Both the position numbers and the translations under genes were made by a program. The notes beneath the pieces were generated by a model. It searched no databases, was not told where the DNA came from, and saw only the letters and a list, made by a program, of their open reading frames with translations. From positions 47,090,710-47,154,709 of the forward strand of contig NW_024609881.1 of assembly GCF_016920785.2 (NCBI RefSeq): DNA of 64,000 nucleotides, in the 5' to 3' direction. Of this stretch, positions 50,600 through 61,935 are shown piece by piece. This stretch comes from Ixodes scapularis (Eukaryota > Arthropoda > Arachnida > Ixodida > Ixodidae). Positions within the stretch are counted from its first letter, which is position 1. Each line of letters opens with the position of its first letter.

Positions 50600-51860
50600 A
50601 TAATATAGGGTTGTGTATTGGGCCATTTGGTAACAGTTGAACATGATGAAATACAGTCTCAGTAAACACCGACGACGAAGATGAAACGAACACGACAAGA
50701 CGCCTGACTCTCAACTGAAGATTCTTTTATGAAAAGGCAACCAATGAAACTTCTCAAACACATTACACACACGAAGATAACAACGCAAGTCTACAAAGCA
50801 ACTAAAGACAGCAGAGATACCATCTTGCAAAGTGGCACTCATGCTAGACCGAAGGTACGTTATATATTTGTCGGATATCGCCACTGATGGCTAATTTACA
50901 CATCTGTCTGCCAACGAAGAAATAAAGAATACTTCAATTAGTTCTCGAGTTATTCTATCGCAGTGTCCTCCCACAACAAGCGCGTCACGCAAGGAGGGGA
51001 GACATGAACAACCCCTGCAATGTAGCGGTAGGTGTTTCCCCACCGTAGCCCTAAGGGTGTAAACGTGCTCTCTCAAACTTTCATTTAAAGGGAAGATGAA
51101 ACACTTCTTGAAAAAAACGAGTTAGAGGTGAATTCTGGCGTATTTTTATCCCGTGAATCTGAATATCACTTTTGTTTTCCCTGAAGATGCAACTAAAAGC
51201 GAGAAAAAGCGAAAAAACATTCGACCAGTCGTGACGTCATACTAGGATCTTCGGGCCACCAAGCGCGTGTCGCTCGTGTGGGCAGCGCGTGCAACGGCAA
51301 GCTTGCGAGGTATATTTCCCCGCACTAACACCAGTCGTGACGTCTCTTTCTGACCTTTCTGAAAATAGCAAGAGTGCGCGTGCATAGCTTTGACAGGCGC
51401 TGAAGATGCGCGAGAGCAGAGATTCCGAAAGCTCCTAGTGTGACGTCACGCCCCGGGAAGGAGGGGCTTCGGCGGTACTTTAAAAATTAATTTCTGAAGC
51501 CTCCGTGCGCCAAATTGAAAAATAATCTTGATATTCCTGATCCTGGAGGTAGAATGAAGGCCATTGAAATGTTTTCTCTCAAATAGAGAACCGCTTCAGT
51601 TTCCCTTTAAACACCGTCCTGTCTGTCCTACATAAGATCTTCTACACCACAGGGGCATCCTGTAGACGACACGCGATGTACAGATTACTAACAAATTTAG
51701 TTTTTTTTTTGTGTGTTTTTGTTTTGGTGCACTTAGTTTGCGGACGTTATTCAGCGCGACCACTAACTCTCTGCAAACTGCAAATTCGTGAAGCGATATC
51801 TCTTCGGCCTCTCGTTCCCTGGTACGCCTGCGTTTTAATCTCTGTGTATGTAATCTAGTT
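50600..51860 (-). pseudogene. Penelope-like element endonuclease region, split by a MITE
   Basis: On the minus strand, upstream of the MITE at 51089-51606 the code reads RRSYVGQTGRCLN. Downstream it continues REHVYTLRATVGKHLPLHC, RGCSC and RITRELIEVFF. YxGQTGRxLNxRxREH followed by HCRxCxC and TREIxEA is the GIY-YIG endonuclease module of Penelope-like elements. The split is exactly at a TTAA in the codons for Leu-Asn. Stops and frameshifts beyond show it is dead. The RT part is not visible, so the outer limits are approximate. Confidence 0.75.
51089..51606 (+). mobile_element. TTAA MITE family 2 (518 bp), inserted in the Penelope endonuclease
   Basis: TTAA (51085-51088), then AGGGAAGATGAAAC; right end TTCAGTTTCCCT, then TTAA (51607-51610). 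It interrupts the Penelope coding sequence cleanly. A reversed, older copy is at 16932-17440. Confidence 0.85.
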
Positions 51861-53731
51861 AAGAAGTTTCATTTGTTTCCTTTGCATAAAATAAATTTCA
51901 GTTGGGAGTCAACCGATATCCTGTCGTGTTCGCTCCCTCTTCGTCGTCCATGTTACTGAGGATGTATTTCATCATGTTCAGATGATGATGCTGATTATTC
52001 ATTCTTAGTGATGTACATTCTACAATATACTAAATAGTAACAGCGTAGGTCTGGGATCTCGGCCATGTTTTTTTATCAATATTAGAAACGATTTGACTAA
52101 TAGGTAACAAAATATTAGAACTAAAATCTGCGTCGCAAAATATTTCTTGGAACGATAGATTAAGCCTTCTAGAGAATGACCCACTACATAAGATAAAATC
52201 AGTACATACGTGGTACAGGGTAAACGAAATCGGCGCCTAATTCGAATTGGCAGAAGCAGAGGGAGGCAGATGCTGCCACGAGTAGCAGAGACTTCGTGAA
52301 AAATAGACCCATCTCGGTCGACGTCGACATGGGCCTTTAGTTGGGGTTTTATATAGCAGAGAAGATATTCTCACTTTATTTTATAGTATAGATAAAATTA
52401 TTTTATTTTAGTTTGTTTAAGACACGCGAGTAGACCGGTTTTCATCAGTTATATTGTAATAACCACGATAAAAAAATTATAATATATATTTGTTTTTTAT
52501 ACTTGCATAACTGGAGCGACCTGTTTCCCGCTATGACGCGAACCTCACGGCGAAACTTTCTCTGTATCTTGTTTTATAGAGCGTCATTATAACTGGAGTG
52601 GTTGAGCTAGGCTTCCTGGAAAGAATTACCTATACACCACACACGGCTCGCTAAAAAGACTTCATTTATGAGGTCCCTTCTAATGTATAACACGCCATAG
52701 TGCACTCTCTTTATATCATTCCTGAGAAATTATGAAGTATGTTTAAGACAAACATATTTAAAAAAAATACTTTAGAAAGGAATTTAAACAGTACTTTAAA
52801 AAGTACTTTAAACAGTACCTTAAAAAGTCTTTTAAAGAATTATTTTGCAGTTTATTTAGGCACTTTACGTAAAATAGGTCGCATCTCAGGGCGTTGAACC
52901 CTCGCAGAATTGTTACAAGAGCCCTTCCTATAAATACTGTACAAACTTTGCGAACTATTGAACCAATCGTAAAAGTTTCGAAACCACACGTCTTTACTCT
53001 ATCAAAGTCTTCTATTCGTGACCCGCATTTTGCCGAGCACAGGAGCCTCTAGCTTACTGCGCACTTTGAAGATACGTACTTGGTTACTTTATCTAAAACT
53101 CCGTATGCCCCTTATTCTTGTTACATCATTCTGGTGTAGTTAATATCGTTCCGCGTAGGAATTGAAAACGAGTAGGTTAAAAAATTTCCTTTCAGATGGA
53201 AGGCGTATTTGTCGAGAAATTCGTTCCGGCTTGATGTCAGGACTATTCTATGCCGCTAGTCTTAGAGTGAACCGTACAGGCGTGCTCTTCAAGAAAGAAA
53301 ATGTCAACTGATATAAATAGTAAACTGCACAACTCCTAAAGTGTGTCATCTTATTTCTCAGTTTATTTTCTAGGGTACCATGCCGACAGGAACTAGGTGA
53401 ACAAAGTGTAATTGGCATGCATTTCGTGCAAAACCCCTGAAACTAGAGGCGGTTACATTCCAAGGGTAGCTACTCACTTCTTGCATGAGTGAACGTTGTT
53501 TACCCTGTGACCTGGTCGCCCTACAAACAATCTATGTAAATAGGAATTTAGGAATATATCCTACATTGCCTTTGTTTGGAATTAATTTGTTTATTTTGTA
53601 ACCGCTAAAGCTTAAAATTATTCGCTTTTTCACATTGCATGCAAGACACTCTTCGAAAATTCCTGGAATTCGGTATTATTTTGGTTTTTGAAAAACAAAT
53701 ACAGGAGGAGACTTAAGACTGCTTACGTGTA
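51861..53731. other. no gene recognised
   Basis: AT-rich. A short interspersed tandem of AGTACTTTAAA units lies at 52740-52850. No exon or element was found. Confidence 0.45.
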
Positions 53732-54077
53732 GGAATGCGAAAGCATTCGTACCCGCAGCGCATTTCTACATGCAGCGAGCCACGTATTTCTATCGCACAC
53801 GGCGCTCCGGCGGTGACATCACGCTCCGCGACTGCTCAGGCGCGGCGTAACTCGGCACTCCACGGTTTCCGTGACGATGCATCTGCGTTGCTGTGCTTTT
53901 TTTTGTGTTTTATTTTTGAGGTGAATCCGCTTTGACCTTCAACGCCTCGCAGGCTTTCGTGACGTGACGCTGCTGAGCTTCTGGCCAAAGCGAATTTAAC
54001 TGCCGTTTCGCTGCTACAGACGGTTACAGACAACGCCGGCTTCGCTTCATGGGACCAGTTCATGCTTTCGCATTAAA
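53732..54077. mobile_element. MITE with ATGCGAAAGCAT ends, about 345 bp
   Basis: The left end GGAATGCGAAAGCATT and the right end, complemented, TTTTAATGCGAAAGCATG, are inverted. Similar ends occur near 7515 and 58190. No coding sequence; frames on both strands are mirror by-products. Confidence 0.65.
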
Positions 54078-55844
54078 ACGATTGCTCAGTGTGGGACCCA
54101 TTAAAAATATGGGCTCCAGGAACTCTAAAACAAAGCAGCTTAACAAGCTTTCAAAAATTACAGCGGGAGACTTACCATGGTTATGGAAAATTATCTTGAA
54201 GTAAGGCGACAAAAATATAGCTAAAGTTACCTTATTTTTGTTTTAGTGCTCACGAGCCGTTATTTACACGCAGCACTTACAATTCTCACCGGAATTATAT
54301 ATTCTGTTTATCATTATATATAACGTTCGTAAATATCAGTTATTAGTGTTGCTTGATGTCAGGATGGCATTTGACTCGGTCCAGCAAGCGTCGACGATAC
54401 AGGATGCCGGGAACTGCAGACAGGAATGCAAAGCATCCCGATTTATTCTAAATTTCCTACAGGACTTAAGCTTCCGTGCAAGAGTGAGACAGACTCTGGG
54501 ATCAACGGTCGGAAACTGCACTGGAGTACCCGAGCGCTCTGTCGTCTCTCCGACACTTTCCGACATCATCATGGCTGATCTCTCCTCAAGACTGAAGTAG
54601 ATTGGCGGCTTGGGCTTTACTATCTACGCCGGTAGCATGGCGCTCAGGTCCAAAGGAGGCTCAATTGGCCAGCAGGAATGCAAGCCTCCACGCGATCCAG
54701 GTCTTTATGGACGAATCGAGCCTCTCGCCGTCGCCGGAGAAGACTTCATAGGAAGTTGTAGCCAACAAACAATCATCACTAAGGTGTCGAAGACCTAGTC
54801 TGCCTCATTCTACAGAAGAAGCGGATACAAGAAGAACCTTAGGTTCGGGTCCTCTGATTAGTAATTGACCAGGATCTCGGAGAGCCATCCTGGTTCACCC
54901 AGCTGTCAAAGACGTGGAAGAACATCTATTACTTGATCCTACAGGTGATTTTGAAATCATGGGGAGCAGAAGAGCGAACACGTCTTGTGTTAGTGAACTC
55001 ATTCCTGGTTTCGAGGGCAACGCATGGTTAGAACTACTTCCAACTAAACCAGAGGCAGAAGTTGCACGTGGAATACCTCAGAAGGCAGGCCATACGTGTA
55101 ATCACAGGCCTACCAATTGTGGCAATCGACAAACTACAAACTGAAGCCCATCTCAACACTATCCAGAACTGAGCACAGATATTCCTAGTATCTCTGCAGC
55201 TCCGACTAGAGGGTACGAAAGCCGGAAGACTCGTCTTGAGGCACTGTGTCACGACGTTGAAGCATGTTTTCTCTGGCCCTAATCCAAGTTCCATGTAATG
55301 CGATGGATATCACGGGCCAGATGCCACCTGCAAATAACAATGGGGTAGAACACACTGCGCCGCGAAAATGCAGCAACGAAGCACCAGAAAGAGACGGAAG
55401 CTATGATGGGCGACGGAACGGCACTGCGATTCTACACTGACGCTGCACAGCAGGGCGACTACACTGTGCAGTAGCATGGCACTGCATTAAGGCCGAGTCA
55501 AAACAGGTCTTAAGACCACCCAGCTACCCGAAAATGAAGTATACAGAGCTTCAGGCACTGCTACTAGCTGCTTGGGTGGGCCAGAGACGCCTCCTTGACG
55601 GAACAAATCAATCACATCATAAATACTGCTTCTCTGACTCCAGGCAAGCAGTGGAAAATGTGGGAAGCATTCCACTCGAAGCCATTCTATCGGAAAGATA
55701 CGCGCAATTGCACGGGAACTTCGACTTGACAGCCACAAGTTTACGATCAAGTTGATACCAGGCCATCAGCGAGTGCGCGGCAACGAACTGGCACACAACG
55801 CGGCACCGCACCCTTTAGGTCAAATCCCCGAAAATTTCTTAAGG

Positions 55845-57177
55845 CACTGTCACACTGAGGCAACAGTTGGACAGCTATTTGGCAACATGAAGAAATTGTG
55901 TTGTCAGCGACCCTGTCCCATCACGACAACAACAGTCGGGCAACATGTTGCTGCCGCCCGGCAACCGTGTAGGCCGATTTGCTATCCGACCGGCCTGTCA
56001 CCCCGCGCTGACGGCTGGGACAACACGGGGAACACTCCGTCATATTGATCGTTTACCTTCGCTCGTGTGGGGCGCGGAGTAGCTGGAACTTTGACTCTAC
56101 AAAGTGCTGGGGCATTCGAAAAGCTGGAAATTATCACGGGACGACATTAACCATTCATAGTGGTTAGAGAACTTGACACGGGAAGTCTTTTCCACCCTTT
56201 CTTATCAAAATGTTTTTCATTCGCTGACAAAGCAGATAGCCCTAGCCGAGGAAAGTGACATTGCTGATATATGTTCGGGATTTATGCCACCGCATGAAGT
56301 GTTTCTGTCCGTTTTTTTTTTCATTTTTTTTTTCATGCAATTCCTATTTTTCCTGCGAAATTTAGTTAGCACCGACAGTACCCCGTAGTGTCTTTTGTAG
56401 CGTAGTTTTGAGCTGAACTGATAGTGCTTAAAAAACGGCGACAACCTACACCATCGGCCTTCATTACAATCGGTGGAATAAATATTTTTAACATTTTCTA
56501 CTTGCCTACCGCCTGCAATGCGATCGCTTTATTCCCCAAAAAGACCTGGGTAATTTTGAAACGAGTCCGGTGTCTAGTAGCGGCTGTTTCCAAGTTCCAA
56601 GCATAAAGAAACATTATTAGAGTGGTCGTTTTAATGCTTCGATTGTTTAATATTTGCTTTCCTGTATTATTTATTGTCCTTCATCAGTGGGGGGGTAGGC
56701 ATGCCATTTTATTTGACTAGCAATAACGTGGGCTGGTCTCTCAGAAATGTTATTGTTAACACCAGTCTGAACGTTGACGACCGTAGCTGTGACCATTGCG
56801 GCAATCGCTTTCCGTAATTACGCAGTGAAACATCGATCAAACTATTTTAGCTGCAAGCCAACCTTAATTATTGTTAAATAACGTTTTCCAAGCCTTTATT
56901 TGAGTAAGACGTTATTGAGAGGAAACCAGCACTGCCGGCCCTAAATTCGCTCAGCCAGCGATCAGGGAAACACACGTTGTCCAACACAAGTTACTGCGGT
57001 GTTTGTTGCCGGAAGCTGTAACACCGGGACAACATTTTAGTTATGGTCTATGTTGTGCCGCTGTTGCCGCGATGTGACAGGTCTGTCGGACAACACGGGG
57101 AGCGAGCAGCAAGTTACCCGGCTGTTGGACAATTTCTTGTGTTTTTGTTGCTGTCGTGTATCCTCCATGTGACAGTG
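55845..57177. mobile_element. TIR DNA element, 1.33 kb, nested in the LINE remnant
   Basis: Left end CACTGTCACACTGAGG; right end, complemented, CACTGTCACATGGAGG. The first 10 bases match exactly. The flanking 8-mers TCTTAAGG and CGTTTAGG agree at 5 of 8. Subterminal CAACATG, TTGTCCGACA and GGCAAC motifs are repeated. The LINE protein resumes on the far side, proving insertion. No transposase was recognised and the superfamily is unknown. Confidence 0.7.
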
Positions 57178-57325
57178 CGTTTAGGAGCGGCCAGCTCGGA
57201 TGCTAGACGGGAACAAGACTATGGCTATGAGGAGGTCTTGCAGCTTGCGAAAAAGGAAAGGCGAGAAGCGCTCCGGCTCCTGATTCCGTTGGATGGGGAC
57301 CCGGTCCGTCCTATATACAGCCGAA

Positions 57326-57361
57326 GGGGTGGGGGTGGGGGGGGGGGGGGAGGGGGGGGGC
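57326..57361. repeat. G-rich run inside the LINE remnant
   Basis: About 35 bases of G with single T, A or C breaks. It shifts the LINE frame. Confidence 0.95.
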
Positions 57362-57719
57362 GTTTGATTTTTTAAAATGCGAACCGGCGCTACGGTCATT
57401 CAAGCCAAACGAGCACTCTTAGAGCAGAAATCTGAAGAGGGTTGCTGCACTCGGTGTACTCCAGAAGGGCATGGGACTCAAACTGCCAACCCCCGGCACC
57501 TTCTTAGGGAATGCCTGGTGCTACAACAGCATCGGGACGCTGCGTGGGCTCAGCCACCTTGAGTACATAAAAGAAACCTACGAGCCAACACATCTGGACT
57601 TACCCTACGGGGCGGGGCCTTCACAACAACGAAAAGCGGTCCTGGACTCGCTTCTCGCACACTTGTGGAAGGCGGGACTACAAGACAGTGCATAAATGCC
57701 TGTGCAACCCGAAATCGGC

Positions 57720-58245
57720 TGTCAGATCCCACATCCGATCTCGGTAAAAACATGAATGTCGTTCTTCCGCTCCTTTAGATCATCTGCAGCATAATGGCGT
57801 GGACGGCCACGTTTCACTACTGCCGAGGTTGGGACCGGCGGCGGAATGCGCGCTCTCGTGAAGCGGCCGCGCCGCGCTGAGCTCGGCCGTGCAACCTCTC
57901 CGGAATTTGCCCGTGCGGGCACTGCTCTTCCGGCGGCCGGGCCGCTGCGTGCGCTGCGCTGCCATGGAGAGGGCTTCTCTGGTGGCGTTTATTGGAACTA
58001 CGCCCCGCGAGAGTCAATGTGAGCCTCGTTCCTTGAAACTATGACGCGCGCCAGCCAATGGGAGCCTATCGATCAGATCACTGCTGCAGAAGACAGGCTT
58101 CGCTCCATTGGGACAGGGGAAGGTGACGTTTGGCGCAGCTTCAAAATCTGATGACGTCGGTCCGCTCCACGGGACGTTTAATGCTTTCGCTTTCATATTT
58201 TCATCATTTCATCTGATGCTGCTAGGCAAAAGGGTGGTCACATCC
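57720..58245. other. CpG-rich sequence, probable repeat; no gene
   Basis: 57810-57975 is GC-rich (gcggccgcgccgcgctgag). 58140-58200 holds GATGACGTCGGTCCGCTCCA and ATGCTTTCGCTTTC, which resemble 7500-7560 in complement, so a shared interspersed repeat is likely. Confidence 0.45.
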
Positions 58246-58250
58246 ATTAA

Positions 58251-58809
58251 AGGAGCACCGCGGCGATTTCTTCATGACCCCGATTTGCTTGAAAATTTGC
58301 TAAACACACAAGCAAACACGACTGCATATGTATTAAATATTAAATTAAGATATTTCTTTCGCGAAATTATTGATTTTACAATTTTGGTCCTCATCGTGTT
58401 TCTCGAACTGAAAGACTTCACTGGCAACAACAAAAAAATGAGGAGAGCGGAAGGCAGTGGTTCACTCTTTGGAGTGTAGAATTTGTTCCAAACTCATTCC
58501 GACCAGTTTCATGGTGTTAAATGAATGCTTTAGAAGCTCGCTCCCGTACCCGCGTACCGGCACGAAACAAATGTTTTGCATAGTCTTTTCTTACTGCTTG
58601 CTCGACTCGCAAGTCTGCCTGGCTTTCACGTCACGGCACTAAAAAGTTCGGGTATTTTTTAATATTGCTTTTTCAATATTTTCATTCGCCGATTTCACAA
58701 TGTCTAATACAAATTTCGCGATACTAACTACCTCACCGAAAAGGCTAAGGACCGGGGATTCCGAAAATGTAGTTAGTTGGGGTAGCTCAACCATCGCCGG
58801 AGTACCCCT
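58251..58809 (+). mobile_element. TTAA MITE family 1, copy 3 (559 bp)
   Basis: TTAA (58247-58250), then AGGAGCACCGCGGCGA; right end TCGCCGGAGTACCCCT, then TTAA (58810-58813). Same orientation as 48099-48666 and clearly homologous along its length. Confidence 0.85.
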
Positions 58810-58813
58810 TTAA

Positions 58814-59515
58814 ATGACGTGTCATCGGCTCACTCACTTTTCTGAAATATTTTGAAGGAAAGTGATTGTTTTTGACCAGAATAACTCATGATGAAATTAA
58901 CGTGTTTGTTACTTCAGCAACTTCTTCCTATCTCGTATACATGACTCAAGGCACTACATTTTACATAAAATTAATATTAATTTAGTATATCGCAAATATT
59001 GGTGATTGATAATTTTTGCCACACTATCTTAAGAACAATTCGAATTTTATCGTTCTCATTTCAAATATATTTTCAGTTCGTAAAGTTATTTTTAATTGAT
59101 ATATTTTACGGGAATAGACCCCCTTAAACAAATCAGGCAACAGTGAAAAGAAGCTACCTTTGTTGGGAGTATTTGGCAGCGGACGCCATCTTGAAGGACC
59201 TTTTTGTTTACGTCGTCACGGTGCGACTTTCCCGGTGTAGTGAGGAGGTGGTGAGTGAACTACAACTACGGCGAGTAAGATCTGTCTTCGAATGGTGTAC
59301 TTAGGAAGAATTCAAACTGCGGGCTTGTCACCAGACAAGTTCGAAAGAAATCTGTGACGTCGCCGTACCTGGGGTTCGGAATCCGCGATGTTTTGGGCGA
59401 AAAAAAACAGGAAAAATTCAAGAACGGTTAACGGACCACAGGAACGTGTCCGAGGATAAGCCCGCGGACCATATAAGTTTTGTGTATCTTGTGAGCAAAC
59501 GTCATGAAATACCTA
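58814..59515. other. no supported gene; possible old coding remnant
   Basis: At 59292-59500 a plus-strand reading (MVYLGRIQTAGLSPDKFERN, then stops) looks like a decayed exon, but no family was recognised. Confidence 0.35.
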
Positions 59516-59733
59516 ACGGTGACAGCGCAGGTAAAAGCAATCTCACACCAGACACTCAGGAAGACAAGCGCACGCGCTGAACTTACAACTCCTGTGTATT
59601 CGACTACTTCATTTTTTTTTTTTTTTTTTTAGAAAATGAGGTAGCCGAATACGGAAGAGTTGTAAGTTCGGCGCGTGTGCTTGTCTTCCTGAGTGTCTGG
59701 TGTGAGATTGGTTTTACCTGCGCTGTCACCGTT
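59516..59733. repeat. hairpin with about 95-bp arms and a poly-T loop
   Basis: Left arm AACGGTGACAGCGCAGGTAA ... TATTCGACTACTTCATT; right arm AATGAGGTAGCCGAATA ... TTACCTGCGCTGTCACCGTT. The loop is T20 or so (59612-59632). The arms contain CAGACACTCAGGAAGACAAG and its complement, similar in style to retroelement 3' tails elsewhere in the window. Confidence 0.85.
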
Positions 59734-60418
59734 CACCAACTCGCCCAAGCGTCCATCCTATCAAGTCATGAAATATATCCGCTGACCTTCCGGACCACGG
59801 TTATCGAGCTCTTAAAACCCTTTCTATCGTTTTTTTTTTTTGTTTTTTTTCTGGTCTGGCGGAGTTCGTGCATGGTCCGTGAACAAGTCAGTCTCGGCAA
59901 GGACGAATCGCGACAAACTGTTCGCGCGACAACCGGTCACACAAGCCGTCTTTTTTGTTATGCGGTTTCTTACAGGTCATTTTCAGCGTTCGTCCTTATT
60001 TTCCCGGATGAAGGCGAAGAGGCGATGACTAATGCACTGGGTTAAACGTTTAATGGGGAGAACTTTCGCCCAAAATAAATGAACTACCAAAAGGGGTAGA
60101 TGAAGCCACTATACAGAGCGTCGAGGGCGTCGGGGTCGGTTGCAACGAACAGTCGAGTCCTGACGAAAGAATATATCGTCGTCACAATCTGAGTGTGACG
60201 GCAAGGCCTTGCTTGCCTCCTCATCTACAAAGCTCGGAATGCCGAATATTTGAGCTTCTATGTTCGGAAGCGAGCTGACTCGGCAAGGTCATCCTGGCCT
60301 CCCCATATTATACACTCGGGGTAAGAGTAAGCTTGAATATTCTAGAACTAGAGATAAGCGTTTCGTGTACTTTATGCATGCGTGGCTGTGTTTTATGCAA
60401 TATAGGAAATTAGTTGAC

Positions 60419-61060
60419 ACCTTATCGAACGGCATTAGAATATGTATACTCATTGCCTGGTTTTCTCATACACAAACGAATGTCAACATCCTTGAAAGTG
60501 TTCAGAGAAAAGCGATAGGATGTGTTCACCACAAGTATCGTCGCTTTGATTCTCCTGCAGAATTGCTGAAAAGATCCAGCCTACTGACCATTGCTGATCG
60601 CGCAAAATTAGGAAGACTCAAATTTTTGTATCTCCTTTTAAACGACGCCTTCAATATAGACAAAAACGAGTACGTGATTTTTTTCCAGGCAAGAACAACA
60701 AGACATGAACACTGCAATACATTAACCGAATACTCTTTCAATAATAATACTTTTAAGTACTCTTTCTTTCCTTCCGCTGTAAGATATTGGAACAGCCTTG
60801 ATCCGCTATTTTCTAACTACACAAATGTGGATGCGTTAATTCAAGCTCTTGAACACGACCTTTTTTTTCAAATTCACGAGTTAGGTCGTTTTGTTATGTT
60901 CTGTTTTGTTGTTTCAATATGAAAGAAAGTGCTGATTTCTAAAAATTACTGTTTTTCGCGCGCCTAGAAAATTTTGTGTGTTGTTTTTATTTGTACCATA
61001 CCTGCTCTAATCCCCTAATGGGAATTGGCAGTATTTTGAAAATTAATAAATAAATGTGTT
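60419..61060 (+). pseudogene. CR1-like LINE 3' fragment (RT C-terminus and tail)
   Basis: Reads WFSHTQTNVNILESVQRKAI, GCVHHKYRRFDSP, then SLLTIADRAKLGRLKFLYLL and FFPSAVRYWNSLDPL, to a stop at 60920-60922. LESVQRKAIR and RxxxWNSLP are hallmarks of the C-terminal region of CR1/Jockey-group RTs. The 3' tail ends AATTAATAAATAAATG near 61050. 5'-truncated copy; the N-terminal part of the frame (from 60260) is not LINE sequence. Confidence 0.75.
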
Positions 61061-61935
61061 CATATATTGTCGGGGATTCAGTGACGCCGCAAACATTGCT
61101 GCTGGCGGAAGCAGTATTGTTTTCTTTATTTACTTCCCACAACCGAATAACCAAGATCGTCCGAGGCGATAAAAGCAACCAGTAACGTCGAATAAAAGTT
61201 TAGTCTCCCTGTTGGCAAACCAGACATGCCTGCCCATTGCTCATTCCTTCGACATTCACTTCATAGGAGTCCTATACATTTTATTTGTTGTCTACGTCCC
61301 TGCCACATGTAAATGAACATTAGGAGACGACGATGTTATAGGATCTTTCTCATTGCGAAACGCAAATACTATTTGAAACTGTTCAAAACAGGAACCTTTT
61401 TGACAACAAAGACATATAATCCAAATGTATTAAATACCGAGGGTCACAGTAGTTTTATAAAAGCATAAAGTGATATCATAATAAGTATATATGCATATAA
61501 CCCATAATCATTAGCAACATTGACCTCCAATACCACGACGCAGAATTTTAGGATCTTTCTTGAATAGTAAAAGAGGTAGAGACGTGAACTCTGCATTTTA
61601 TTTCGGGAAAGAGGTTAATGTGCTTAGATTTCCCTTCTCTATTCAATTTATCAGAGAATTTTTTTCTCGTGCTCTTCAATCTATTTTTTTCTTCATTTCG
61701 CTCACTTATAAATTTGAAAGGCAAATGCTAGCTGGTAAATATTTTGTGCAAAATATTTAAGAGTAAAACACTCTGACATTGAATTAACTTGGCACAACCG
61801 TGATTTATGTTCCTAAACATGGTTATTGCTCGCAGAGCATTAAGAGTTTAGGCGGAATAGATACATAGCTATTTATTACCCGATGTTTTCTTTTATGTTT
61901 ACTTAGTTCGGTGTAACAGGTCTTTCGTTTAATGT
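61061..61935. other. no gene recognised
   Basis: AT-rich, with no domain, exon or repeat that I can support. Confidence 0.45.

Larger units (their letters stand above)
54334..57700 (+). pseudogene. I-group-like LINE ORF2 remnant (RT and RNase H), split by a TIR element
   Basis: The RT begins at motif A (LLDVRMAFDSVQ) and reads NFLQDLSFRARVRQ and VPERSVVSPTLS. The catalytic box reads IYAGSMALR in place of YADD. Then come WFTQLSKTWKN-like and HVEYLRRQAIRVITGLPIV segments. RNase H is visible at 55430-55800 as KYTELQALLLAAW, CFSDSRQAVEN and IPGHQRVRGNELAHNAA. After the insertion at 55845-57177 the code resumes (DARREQDYGYEEVLQLAKKE) and ends with MRTGATVIQ, a Cys/His segment (CCTRCTPEGHG, HLLREC) and HLWKAGLQDSA near 57695. 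Many stops and frameshifts are present. Confidence 0.8.

Noticed and set aside
57043..57375. 110-codon ORF that looks like one protein
   Set aside because: It crosses the right end of the TIR element at 57177. The first half is transposon DNA and the second half is LINE code.
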